64,000 nt of DNA from Blumeriella jaapii. Lineage: Eukaryota > Ascomycota > Leotiomycetes > Helotiales > Drepanopezizaceae. Each line of letters begins with the position of its first letter. Position 1 is the first letter of the stretch. The notes below the pieces were generated by a model, which worked only from the letters and a program-made list of their open reading frames with translations, did no database searches and was not told the origin of the DNA. The stretch lies in assembly GCA_009599575.1 (NCBI GenBank), contig VWND01000001.1, positions 1,984,001 through 2,048,000 on the forward strand. Reading direction: 5' to 3'. This document shows, piece by piece, positions 46,138-57,880 of the stretch. Position numbers and translations under genes: made by a program.

Positions 46138-47058
46138 GACGCCGGCTGGGAATCTGTGAAAGACCTGGGGATATGAAATCACTTGGCCGTCGCAAGATAA
46201 CGAACGCAGGAGAGAAGGTGATATAAGTAGTCTACACTGCCGACACACACAACAAGGGCCTGGGATCTCCTCCCTCACAAGCGCTCAATCGCATGACGAA
46301 ACCACGGATTTTCACGCAAACAAACGCCGCTGTGTGTTCGGCCTTATGAATACAAGCGCGTCCACCAACAGCTCAAAGCTTCTCCCTAAGCCGGTACCTA
46401 TAGCTTGTGATATCATTTGGGAGAGGCTTGATCGACACCAGAGCTCTAGACCGCGGAAGCTTGAGACTTTCTCGCCTGCCGGCCGCCACCAGAGGACTTG
46501 AAGCGGCTTAGCGAGGAGCATGTCTTGATGACGTTGATGACTTCGGACACTTTGAGCTGAAATTTTCTCCGATCGTCTTTCTTTATCATTGCCATGTTTG
46601 AATCTGCGATGCCGGCAGTTGCTTTCTGGAAATGCAAATAACGACATAGCGTGTGACACTTGGTCCGAATGCTCCGGCTCGATTCATGACAACAGTAGAG
46701 GCGGTCTGGATGAACACGAGAGATAGAATCGCAAGCTGGGACACACTTGGAGAGCGAGAAGAATTTCTCTTGCGCAGGACAGCCAGAAACTCGATGCAGC
46801 AAGCAAGCGTGTAGATGGAAAAATCTCCTTCTGAGAAACGCAATGCGTAGGTATGTTCTTTTCCGCGTCTCTCGTTCACGAAGATCGGTCCCAGCATCAA
46901 CAGTGAAACGAACCAGTGCAAGTAAGCCGGTAACGAGCACTGTCGGAGTGACGAGACAAGTACTTAAAAAGTCGAGAGCAAAATAAAAAAGGAGGAGCAT
47001 AACAACAAAAGGAACTTCCTCGATAACACTGGAATACCTTGGTCACAAACCCTTCAAT

Positions 47059-47105
<47 letters not shown>

Positions 47106-47814
47106 ACTCTTGACCCTGGTCCCCTGTGCCTGGCATGATGCCAATCCTCAAGTCTCGCATCCTAGGTACCTACAGTATGTACACAGCTAGCCGGGCCGCA
47201 ACACCCACCCATCTCTCGCGAGGGACAAGTTGAGAGTTGAGAGTCGTGATCCTGGCTAGGACAGTGATGTGATGTAGTACTGTTTGTTCCAGGTCTTCTC
47301 GTCTACCTGCAGTACCTTCTACCTACAGCCGAAAGCAACTGGGAATTCCATTCTCGACATGGGATGTCACTCCTACATCAGACAACCCCATTGCCCGATA
47401 GCAGATCCACGGCGATCAACAGACCACGCGAACACAAAACGTAGCGAAACTCACCAGCAGCGGCCGCGGAAGTCCCAGCGGCGGGGCGATTCCACAAATC
47501 CTTCTCCCATAAAACAATTATCTGGTTGTTGACTACCAGCGAAAAGGTTGAGCACCCCCTGACACAAACCGCGATGGAACTTAACCCTTGCCATCTTACA
47601 CCATAAAAGCAAGCCAAACAGACAGAATCGACCCTTGCCATCTAGAACCCCTCTTCCCGAAAACATCGCCATGCAGTGTATTCGATCCCATCCCATCCCA
47701 TCCCATTCCGTCCCATCCATTTCCTAACGCCCAAAGATGCCGTATTTTCTCTCGAAGGACCGCCCCCGCTTCTTCTCAACCACCCCTCACACTTCTGATT
47801 CCACACAGGAGTGA
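46138..47814. other. Intergenic region
   Basis: About 1.7 kb. A 184-codon frame at 46446-47000 (minus) overlaps a shorter frame with hydrophobic stretches, but neither has a recognisable domain or splice support, so I do not call a gene. A (CT)n run sits at 47060-47103, and (TCCCA)n-like words at 47688-47717. Confidence 0.5.
47060..47103. repeat. (CT)n microsatellite
   Basis: About 22 perfect CT dinucleotides. Confidence 0.95.
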
Positions 47815-48818
47815 TCATCTTAAGTCATGTCCCTCCTCCTTTTCCTCGACCTCCTCAGCCTTTTCCTCCGCCTTGCTCTCCTCAAGCGGCCTGAGTTTCA
47901 CCACAGTCATTCTCTTGCCGCCCAAGTTCTTGATTTTATCGATCAGTTGTTTATTCGAGTCAAACTCTGCAACATCATCCCCCCCTCCTATTGAAACCCC
48001 ATTGATCAGCACGTTCGGGACGGTGGTCCTGCTGGTGAGATCTGCGAGCTTGGCCTGTAGTTGCAGACCGATTTTGTGCTGGTCGAGCTCTACGACGTAG
48101 GGCTGAGGATCAAGAAGGTACTTCTCGAGGAGAATGCGCTTGGCGCGCGCGGAGTGCGGGCAGTAGGACTTCGAGAAGATGATGACTTCATGATATATTA
48201 GCCTTCCTCCTGCTCCAAATGACAGCGTAGTGCAAATCATGAAATGGATCGATCAAAGGACGGAGGACTTACTCGGCGACTTCTGCAGGATACTGTTCAA
48301 TTCGACCTGCACATCCTCCTCCTCTTCCTGACTGAGCTTCTCCCCTAGAACAGGCTTCTGCGCATCTCCTCCAGCGCTATACTTCTTCCTCCCCGACACG
48401 CCCTTCTTCTCAGCGCCTTCGGCCGCACTGCCCACACCCACGATCTTGCTCGGCGGGTCCGGCTTCGGGGCTTTGGCGTTCGCGTTGTCCTTTGCGACCT
48501 GCGCCGCTTCCTTCAATCGCTCGCTCATAGCTCTCGCAACCTGCGACACTTGGCATCAGCAATCGCTCTGCGAATCCGTTCCCGTATAAACATGAGTGAG
48601 CGTACCTCTGCATCCTCCGCATTGGCCTTCCCCTTGTCACCGGTCGCCGCGCCGCCCCCAGTGTGCGTCTTCTCAAGCGCGTCTTTCGTCTTGGAGTAGA
48701 AATCTCCCCTCTTCCCCATATCCTTCTGTTCCCGCGCCGCATTCGTAAAGAGCAAGATCGTGACGACGATGACGAGGACGAGCAGTCCGAAGATCTTGAG
48801 GCGGCGGAGGGATGGCAT
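47815..48818 (-). CDS. Membrane-anchored monothiol glutaredoxin (Grx6/Grx7-like)
   Basis: Thiol-redox protein of the early secretory pathway. Exons are 48606-48818, 48273-48540 and 47815-48185, giving 283 aa. An N-terminal signal-anchor (residues 6-26, LKIFGLLVLVIVVTILLFTNA) makes it a type II membrane protein. About 110 linker residues rich in Lys/Glu/Gly follow. The glutaredoxin domain (about residues 160-255) contains the active site YCPHS (yeast Grx7 has CPYS), the cis-proline segment TVPNVLINGVSIGG and a GGGDDV glutathione-binding loop. The tail is highly charged (EEKAEEVEEKEEGHD). The single cysteine at the active site supports monothiol chemistry. Family knowledge places such proteins in the ER/Golgi lumen. 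The CPHS variant is unusual. Confidence 0.9.
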
Positions 48819-49679
48819 GGCGCTTTTGCTGGGTGGGTGACGCGAGAAAATGGGAGTCGTCTGGGGGGCTTTGGCAGATGGTGTCAGTAATATGCAAATC
48901 GTTGACCCCGGTTAAAGTTAAGCACAGTTCAGACCCTTGGTGACACGGTTGTTGATTTGTTACTGGAAGCGGAACTTGACACGACATCACAGAGGTCGCC
49001 AGCAGGTTTGGCATGGCAAGGGAGAAGTATCACAACACTCACAACGCTGGCGGAATGGCATACTCTCTAGCAGGCCGAGTACAGGGTGCGATTTGTTTTG
49101 GTTGCGCGAAAGGGGTCTAAGTGGTGATGTTTGTGGTGTTTGTGGTGTTTGTGGTATTTGTGGTGTTTTCGATGTGGTGTGGAGGTGTGGAGGTGGATCT
49201 GCACATCGACCCCCTTGATCCTTGATCCACACGAGACCTGTGGCTCCTGCCAGTCGTTACTGACAATCCAGAAAATCCAGGGTCCTGTAAGTATGTAAAG
49301 AGTCGCAGGATGACTTGAGATTTTGTTCGAGAGTAAAAAGTGCTAGGTAGCTGGGAAGCTGTCGTCTGTCTGTTAGATGAGATCAACCAGCGTCGAACAG
49401 GTTCGAATCTAGGTAGTGGTCTACGAAGGCTGTTACAGTGAGAAAAGAATGGAAGAGGCAAGTGAAGGGAGCAAGTTCAACCATTAATACATGGGATTAG
49501 CTATTATTTTCGTAAGATGGCATATTGCTACTGTACATTTCGAGGACAGTACCTTCCAAGCCCTCGGTCCTGGCATTGTTGTATATAGAAGCGAGGCACA
49601 CGCATAGCAAGCCCCCAACGCCCAAGCTCATATACAAATGGCATGCTGCACTCACTTTCAAACCCCACCAGCCAGAAAA
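48819..49679. other. Intergenic region
   Basis: About 860 bp between the glutaredoxin start and the hydrolase 3' end. It contains a TTTGTGGTG tandem repeat at 49129-49169 and no coding signal. Confidence 0.55.
49129..49169. repeat. 9-bp tandem repeat (TTTGTGGTG)n
   Basis: Four to five copies of TTTGTGGTG with one A-for-G change. Confidence 0.85.
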
Positions 49680-52399
49680 TCATCGTACATTCCCATTGTT
49701 TGCTCGCTCGTCCGCAGACCCAGACACCAGCCCTCTCAAAGTTCTCGTCCGGCTCTCACTCTTCGCCTCAGCAGGGGGGTTTGTGAGTATCGTCCAGTCG
49801 TCCCACTCCCTCGCGATCTCCATCAACACCCCTCCCATGACAGCCGCAGAAGCCATAAGACCGTGCCCTTCTCCCTCTAGTACTCTGACTTCACATTTCT
49901 TCATCGTCTTTCCCAACCACCTGACATTTTCGACCGGGACCCGTGTATCTTTGCTGCCATGGTGGATAACCACCGCCCTTGTGATATCGACATACCTAAA
50001 TCCGATCTCATGTCGGCGTTCCAAGCAGACCAGGAGATCAACTGCCGGGTTCGCTCCAGATGTAGCCAGGTCCCAAATGGCGTGGGTCAGTCTTGCGTCG
50101 TAGGTCATTTGCCGTTCTTTGTCGGCGAGCGTGTTCGCTGCTGCTGCTGCTATGGCATCCTCGTAAGTTGGATCTGACGGGTCCCTGTCTGCTTGATCCA
50201 GCACACCGGATTCAGACGGGACTGGAAAGATGATGGAGTTTCTTCCATGGTTCTCCTGGTCTGGTGGCCCCAGAATGATCGTATTTCTATTGGAAGGCGA
50301 AGGAAAGTCACGACTGGTAGACTTGCGCTTGGCACGCTTCTGCTTGGGAAGACTGCTGGTTATCGAACTGCTAGTTGCACTCATAAAACTTGAGTTTGCA
50401 GCCTTGAGGATAGGCGTTGGGAGAGCACGCAAGATGCGTTGTGAAGTTGGAATAGAATTTGCTGGTGGCGAAGCGACTTGAGCTCCAAAGACGCTCATTT
50501 GCGAAGGCGGGATCCAGGGAGCCAGAAGGTGAATGCGCCCACGGATGTGTTGGGGCATACGAAGAGCTGTTGCGAGCGCATAGATAGCACCAGCCGAATG
50601 GGCGAGGATCGAGAATTTGGTGATTTTCAGCGCTTGGCAGATTGCATAAACATCATCTGTAACGCGTCAATGTCGTGGTTCAACTCACAGCAAGTGATCA
50701 TACCTGGCCAGCTTAGCGGTGTCGCTGTTCCGTCATTATATGGCTCACTCTCTCCGACGCCTGGCCGATCTGGCGTGATCAACCTTAGCTTCAGGGTCAA
50801 TGCAAGCTCATCATAGAAAGCCGTGATGTATCTTGTCAATCCCATACCAACACAACAAAATACGGCAAATCCCTCTGAATCACCAACCTCCGAGAACGAG
50901 ATGGTTCTACCGGTCTGTGGATGTCGAATCTTCTGTGATAATCTTGGCGAGCAGAGATATGCCTCCACAGAATTGTCGATGGAATCGGTGCTATTGGGTC
51001 GCTCATCTTTGCCAGGCTCGGGCGAACCGACCCTCGACATCTGACTGCTGGCCCTGGGCGGACTGAGTGGTGCAGATAATCTCTTGAGCCGGGAGCTGCT
51101 TCGCTTGGCCTTTTCGGAATCCTCAGGACTGTTGATTGCAGACCATCTCTTCTGACTCGACGAGCGTTTACCGCGCTCAAGACTTGGTCTGGCTTTCCGT
51201 TGAGTCACTGTGGGCGAGGGAGCGCCTTCTTTCGCAGGGGTCAGAGGATTTTTGGGAGATTCCGAGAGACGCTTCTTCAGAGCAGTAGGTGGCGTATCCA
51301 AATTGTCCAAAGGTTCCGTCATCTTCAAACGTGCTTCACTAGACTTCGAGTCTCGCTTGCTTCTGCCTCGCTTGCGATCCTGTTGTTCCTCTAGCTCATG
51401 GATGGTATCATTCTCGTCCTCTTGGTGCTTGCTGCTCTGATGGCTTGCTCGCTGAGATGCCCGTTTCTTCGTCGCCGAAGCTGTTTTTCGCAGGGAAGAA
51501 TGTCGTGCAGGTATAAACCGCACTGTGCCAGCGCCGGCGCCCGCACTCAGAGTTGGACTAGATTCGAGCGGCGGTGCGGCTTCGTTTTGGACGGCTGCTC
51601 CTTCGGCCTCTTCCCCAATGACATTTTCTGCTAGGAACGAGTCATCGTCAAATTGTGGCAAGGGTAAGCCGAGACCTTGGGCGCCCCCTCCCGTTGATCC
51701 GCTTGTCCGCTTTTTGTCCTGCTCCAGCTCCCGCAATCTTTCCTTTGAGCTCATGTACATCAAGCCTTGGTGATTCCGACTTTTCCTCCGATCCCAGCTA
51801 TCACTTGAGGACTCTCGCCGCAGTTCGGGAGAGGAGGCCTGACCTGATCCCACCGACAAATTGCGGACACTGCTCGCGTCATTCTTGGATACAGCAGAGC
51901 CTTGAGACGAAGGTCTGGAGTTTCCTCGTAGGAGGGTCTTCAGAGAGCCCGACTCCGCGGGGAATTTCGACGGGGTGGAGGGTGACAACCCGGACGGCGG
52001 TTTGGCAGTCCGTATGACAGGCGTCGGAGCTGCAAGCTCGTCAAGGTTGGTTTCCACGTCCTGTGCGTTCCATTCGCGGAGAGAAGGTTGGTTGTATGCC
52101 CCATAGTCTATTCCAAAGCTACCGCCTGATGAATGTGATCCATTGTTCGCTATCCGAGTGTCCAGCATGCCGTTCGTTGCAGGCATGGGAGCGGAGGGCC
52201 GCCCAAGAGGCTCATTGAACGACTCGGCCGCAGGTCTCGATATGATGGAGAGTGCCGTGATCAAGGAGGAGATCACGTCGGGCGAGGCAGGCTGGATTTG
52301 CTCGCGGGTGGAAGGATCCTGAGATGGTTTGCATCGAGCCTGTTGTCGGGAGCGAGAGCGAGCAGGTCTGGGGGGAAGGGTGCTGTCGAAGCCGTCCAT
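49680..52399 (-). CDS. Alpha/beta hydrolase with long disordered N-terminal region (890 aa)
   Basis: Exons are 50704-52399 and 49680-50656 (47-bp intron), giving 890 aa. The first ~480 residues are Ser/Pro/Lys/Arg-rich and low-complexity, with several RKSR and KRSSS basic patches. The catalytic domain occupies the C-terminal ~400 residues, with FCCVGMGLTRYITAFYDEL, PDRPGVGES and the nucleophile elbow AHSAG (Ser586). Asp802 (GSKDTRVP) and His830 (GEGHGLM) complete the Ser-Asp-His triad. About 170 residues between the elbow and the acid form an insertion or lid with further low-complexity sequence. The fold is clear, the substrate is not. The basic, phosphorylatable N-terminus suggests regulated localisation (inference). 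Start is the ATG at 52399 (MDGFDSTLPPRPARSRSR). Confidence 0.87.
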
Positions 52400-55300
52400 G
52401 ATTGCTTCCCAACTAAAAGCTGCTTAGGCCGGACCACAGTCAGAGCGCCAGCCGTACCTATCAAAGCAGTGCTGACTTTGTATCTTGACACGGACGCCAG
52501 GTATCGTGATTTCGGGAAGCCGAGGCGCGCTGCACCGGCTCCACGGGATGTCGATTCGGCTCGGGGGGGGGTGCTGGACCAGAGCCAGGCCACGCTCAGT
52601 CTCAGGTACAGTAGGCAAAGTCTCCAGAGGGCGATGTCGACGGCGGCGGCGGCGACGGCGACGGCACAGCGACGGCGGCGGCAGCGATGGCCTCTGGCCA
52701 CAAGACTCAGGTTGTCAGCGACGCGGGCGGGGCGATGTCCGGGGGACTTGGTATGCAGATGGCCGGCAGGAAGAACGAAATTGTCCTGCAAATCGTCACC
52801 AGGGAAAGGAATAAAGTCGACGCTATCGCTGCAGGTGCCCGGTGGCACAAATCGATGTATGTCCCCTTTATACAGACCGACAAAGAGAACAGAACTCCCT
52901 CTTTGTCTGCCCTGCAGCGGTCCGTGCAAATCGATGCTTCGTCCTGACTCAATACCTACTGTAGGTAGGAGGGGGTCAGGAGGTAAGTCAGGTACGCAGA
53001 GAAAGTATGGGAGGAAGCTTCTATATGGATGTATGTACTGTACGTATATAGCATGTATGTGCTGAACATAGGCAGAGGAGGAGGAATTGAGTTGAGTCGA
53101 GTGGTGGTGGTTAGTCGTAGGTACTGTAGATAGCAAGCGATACTCTAACGTAAACAAACCCGAGAGGCAGGATGCCTCATCTCGAGAGCCACTCGCTGCG
53201 GAGGCCTCTCCGAGATACAATACACACATTTGTACCGTAAGTACAGTACTGTACTGTACATGCCTCAGCAAATCTCATGTCACGACCCAACCCGCTCGGG
53301 TGCCCTTGACTCGAGGGTACATACATCGTACTGTACTGTATCTACAAACAAGAATGTACATAACCTGGGAAGGCAAGGTTGCCTTGGTCCGAGCTTACGG
53401 GTTACTGCGTAGATCTCATCTTCCCCATGCCCATGCATCAGAGAACCACATCCCATGCAAGCAGCAAGGGGCCCATGTTCTGCCTCCTCTCGTCCTGTGT
53501 TGGGCGATGTACGCAGTACACACTTCGTATGTACATAGTATCCCGGCCGACCTTGAGACATCTAACTCTTCTCGAATATTTCACCGCTGTTTTTGGCTAG
53601 GGCGCCAGGCTCGGCATCACATATCTCGTAAGCGCCAGAACTTACACACCGGTAACAGCTATAAGTGTGGCCATGCTACATAAGTACCAAGGTGCCAAGG
53701 GACTCTGAACTGGCTGTATGGCACCCGGGGATGAGGCAAGTTCGGGATGGAGATTTAAAAGAACAACATAACGGGATGTTATCTAAAACAGGGGCAAAAG
53801 GCATGAGAGGAGAAGGGGATCATGATTCATGGATGAGGGAGTGCGATCTGATTTGGTCGTCTTCCATCTTGTAAAGTGAGCCGAGCCGTTGTATCTATTT
53901 GATCATGTGTGAAACTCGGTGGCGCTGTTTAGTTCCCACCGTAGTAGAAACAAGCGAAGGGAGGACAAATATCGAGTTTGGATTTCATCTTTTCCCCGGT
54001 AACAAATCCCTTATGTCGACTCACTGCAGGATAATTTCAAGGCTCCCAAGAGCGCCCGTGCAATCCAGTAAGAGCAGTGCTCCGATGATATGTTTTTTTT
54101 TTTAGCAAAGATTCTCGAGACTCGCTTCTCGCTTAGCGGATCCCTTTCTCCTTCCTTTGTTTACACAAACAACATGCACTGTCCGGAAGAACTCCAAGCG
54201 TGAAATCTCGAGGTTCGTCGCTTGCGCCGTGGTTGATCTTGACTTCAGTATCAGACCATTTCTCGATTTCTCGATTTCGATGGAAATCCCGATGCTTCGC
54301 GTAAAGAAGTAGATCACGCTTGAGCCCACTTTTACCGGACCTGGCTGCGCACCCGAAAGTACACCAGGTTCAGGATCACGAGATGCAAACATCAGGAAAC
54401 CGTGATCCTACGGTACTGTATAATTCGTTGACTCTTTGCCAAGGGGCTGCGAATTTGCGAGCAGGTGATGTATGGCATACGACGTCGCTAGTGCAGAGCA
54501 CGTACAGTAAGAGCCTTTCCGTAGTTTGCACGGCCGCTTGTAAAACTCCACCGTCGTCATCCGTGTCGAAAGCTTAAGTGCAATTGAGTTCTACGCTCAT
54601 TTGGAGAAAGCTACGCGAAAGAGGCCTCGAGCGCATTAAAAAGAATGGCGGACTCTTGAATTGTAATGTTTCTTCGTGTTGCTTATGGCTTGGACAAGAT
54701 CGTTAAAATAGTTAGTGATGCCCCGTTTGCTTATGACTTACAGTACAGTACCTACTGCGTTTCACATCCTCGTTCTTGCACATCGATAGAGTATCTACTC
54801 CGTACGCCGTGAACAACCCCCCCCACCCCCCGTCCTCAGAAAAAATTGTTCTCTTGAAAAGTGGATTCAAACTGGGGTCCGTCCATACTCCGTGTTCCAT
54901 GGAATCAACCCAATCTCACAGTGTCAGTGTATAGGAAAGTTACTCGTGGGGAAGTTTTTACAATCGATAAGAACTCCGTAGAGTACACCCACTGTACAGT
55001 AGCGTATTTGATCTGAAGGTTTTTAAACTAGTTATTGAAATCAGCCCTATCTTCATATTGCTTTACCAATTTTTCAACGGGAAAGGATGTTTATTAACTT
55101 GGCCCCCAGGGGAAGAGGGGGGTGTACGAAATTGTTGCGAGGCACTGTAAGTAATACCAGCACCACCAATCTAAGGCATGAGACAACATATTATGCCATA
55201 TACTGTACCTACATAAACACCCACGACCTTCGTATTAGCTGCATAATATGGGGCTGGACAGTCTGCTGTCAAAGTCACTGGGTGGATGGATAAGAGAGGT

Positions 55301-55906
55301 CACATCAACAAGCGAAGCAGCCAATAGGCACGTGGATCATGGTAATCAGATCAATCTGTAGTCCAAGTTGACAGAGAGAGCTCCCCTCAGAGTCTGGCTG
55401 GACTCTGTATGGCTTGACTGGATCTACCTTCTGTACCTACCTCTAGCTTACCTACTCTTATCTTGGCTCGAGACTTCTGAACGTCGGATTTTGGCCAGAC
55501 TTATAGGAGACACTGTTTATCTGCAGTACACAAAGAGAGAAGCTTGTGCTGTTGGCGCGGCGCTTCTGGTTGGCTACTTACGTTATTTCTTCAAAGCTCC
55601 TACCGGCGCCTTCAGTGTCAGCCAATCAGAAACTTATAGAGGTCAGCAACGTCCGCCAAGCACAAAGTGCAAGGCTTGGGAGCAGCAACATAGTTTGTCC
55701 TCAACATCTTTAAGAGCCGCCGTGGCCCCCATAATGATTAATAGAGAAAATTTCAGTGCGTAACGAACGAGTGGACGCTCACCATATTAATCCCCAGAAA
55801 GCAGCAGCAAGCACATCCTTCTCCGCGTCGACTTTACTCAAAGTGAACACCGCATACAACTGCTCGCAGAAGACGTCACGAGCCACAACCGACACTGAGA
55901 AAAGCG
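52400..55906. other. Intergenic region with CGG-rich and GTAC motifs
   Basis: About 3.5 kb. A (CGGCGG/CGACGG)n stretch lies near 52630-52685, a GTACAGTACTGTACTGTACAT palindrome cluster at 53240-53262, and a T-run at 54092-54103. Frames across 52298-53271 are long only because the sequence is CGG-rich and have no domain features. The last part contains the iron-transporter promoter. Confidence 0.5.
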
Positions 55907-56919
55907 ATGTCTCTCGTTGGACTGAAGAACCTCTTTTTTCGCCAAACGGTCACTCCAGTGCCTGTACGATCTAAGACCAAGTATGGCACAGCTTCTCGCG
56001 ATGGCTCGCATCAGCCGCTGTTAAACCAACCGAGTCTCGTTCTATCGCGGGAGAACACTGAACGGAGTATGTCGAATGGCTCGGACACGGACGTCGAGTC
56101 GCAGCGTGGTATGGACTCCGAGACTGAGAAGGCGAATTCGAGAAAAGGCTTCAGAATCAGTGCCAGAGTGATTTCGGACGCCACCATTGGACTCTCGGAT
56201 GGTCTGACGGTCCCGTTTGCCCTCACTGCTGGTCTGTCTGCGCTCGGAAACACCAACGTTGTCATTTATGGAGGATTCGCAGAGCTGATTGCTGGAGCCA
56301 TTTCGATGGGGCTTGGTGGGTATCTTGGGGCCAAGAGCGAAGCGTAAGTTTCTGCCGAGATCCGGGCTACTAGCATTTGCTGACATTCCGTAGTGCCTCC
56401 TACCATGCGCAGAGAACAGAGACCGAGATGCTGGTGGCGACCGATCCTGAAGCCGTCATCAAAGACATCGCCAATGTCTTCCAGCCGTTCGAGCTGCCCA
56501 AGAAAACACTAGACGATCTGACGCTACACCTCGGAGATTCTCCCCACCTCGTTGACTTCGTCATGCAATTTCAGCATTGCGAATCACCACCTGCTTCGTC
56601 CCGGGCTTTTATATCCGCCATGACTATTGCCTTCAGCTATTTTCTTGGCGGCTTGCTTCCCCTCATCCCATACTTCTTCGTCGCGAAGAATCAGGTGTAC
56701 GAGGGTCTGTACATATCGATCGGCGTCATGATCATCGCGCTCTTCGCATTTGGATATATCAAGACGTGTGTGGTGGTCGGATGGGAAGGAGGGAAAAATG
56801 TTCGAAACGGTTGTTGGGGAGGCGTGCAGATGGTTATTGTTGGAAGTGCTGCTGCTGCCTCGGCGATGGGCCTGGTGCATTTGTTCAGCCATGATGGAAA
56901 CAGTGTCGCACATACTTGA
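55907..56919 (+). CDS. CCC1/VIT1-family vacuolar Fe2+/Mn2+ transporter
   Basis: Vacuolar iron/manganese importer, protecting the cytosol from excess metal. Exons are 55907-56343 and 56394-56919 (50-bp intron with CTGAC branch site), giving 320 aa. After an 80-residue soluble N-terminus come the two paired membrane regions. The first is 'ISDATIGLSDGLTVPFALTAGL' with an Asp in the membrane as in VIT1, then 'GGFAELIAGAISMGLGGYLGAKSE'. The cytosolic metal-binding segment carries the Glu-rich ETEMLVATDPEAVIKDI helix, followed by three C-terminal membrane helices. This is the complete family architecture. The ATG at 55907 is followed by MSLVGLKNLFFRQ. I do not see an iron-response element to place with confidence. 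Confidence 0.92.
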
Positions 56920-57880
56920 TTCTTGATTCGATTTGGCGTCCGGGGACAAAAGGAAGGAAAAGTTCAGATCAATAGGCGTTGGGAACGCTCTCGAAAATAT
57001 CGATTGAGCATGTCAATGTTGGCCGTGTGAAGAAAAAGATACGGATACGAGAAAATACCAAGTCTCGCTCGAAGACATGTTGCCCATGAGACCTCGGATC
57101 AAGATGATCATAAGCCAAAAAATAAGGCTACGAGCCCGAGCATAGGCCGGCCAGGAAGTGGCACTGTAAAGTAAAATTGAGCACATGGGAGAAGACATCA
57201 GCGAACAATGCGCCTTTGAATGATAAGGGAAGCAAAAGATTGGCAATTGGATGCTGGCCGCGCACCGTCAGTCCTGGAAAGTTGAATATGTAAGGTGTAC
57301 ACAGATGTTCTTGGGGTGCTGAAAACCGCTAAATACTAGTCTTTCACGTGGCTCACTAGCGACTGCTGGGGCCTGGAAGGGGTGATGATCTAAGAGACAT
57401 GTACAGCACGTACTGTACATATGTACTGTACAGTACATACCTCCCTACATACTGTATAGTACCTCGCCAGGGTGTTTTTGTACCTTCTAGCTTCTTTCCT
57501 TACCGACTCTTGTTCGGGGCCCTTCTCATGCCGTATTCCTGCATATTCCGCCAGACATTCCCTCTCTGGTTACTATTGTTCACATTGGGCAGTCTTAGTA
57601 TCCTTGTGTCTCTGAACTACTGCTGGCCGCAACAGAATGTGATCTTCGAAGCTTAGTGTTGTGGGACTGCTCGATCCCAATGCTCTTCCTGCTCCTCGTG
57701 TAGCGAAATCTCTATCGTGCCATGTCGATGTGGTTTCAGTCTCTTCGGCCTACCTCTCGCCAGAGAGTAGGTGAGGCAGATTGCCACCTTGTGATAGATT
57801 CATGGCCTCCCTTTTGCTCCCGCTCTATCCTCACCTGGGTGTTCATGTAGTATCCACAGCAAATATTCTCTCCACATGCA
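56920..57880. other. Intergenic region between convergent genes
   Basis: About 960 bp between two 3' ends. A GTAC-palindrome cluster at 57400-57442 is the only clear structure. Confidence 0.55.

Noticed and set aside
46446..47000. 184-codon minus-strand frame overlapping a shorter frame with hydrophobic stretches
   Set aside because: No domain, no splice signals and two overlapping frames of similar quality; looks like non-coding DNA between two gene units.
49395..49415. B-box-like AGGTTCGAATCTAGG
   Set aside because: No acceptor stem or A-box in register on either strand.
52298..53271. Long overlapping frames (255 aa plus, 332 aa minus) upstream of the hydrolase
   Set aside because: CGG-rich composition keeps several frames open; no family resemblance and no consistent start.
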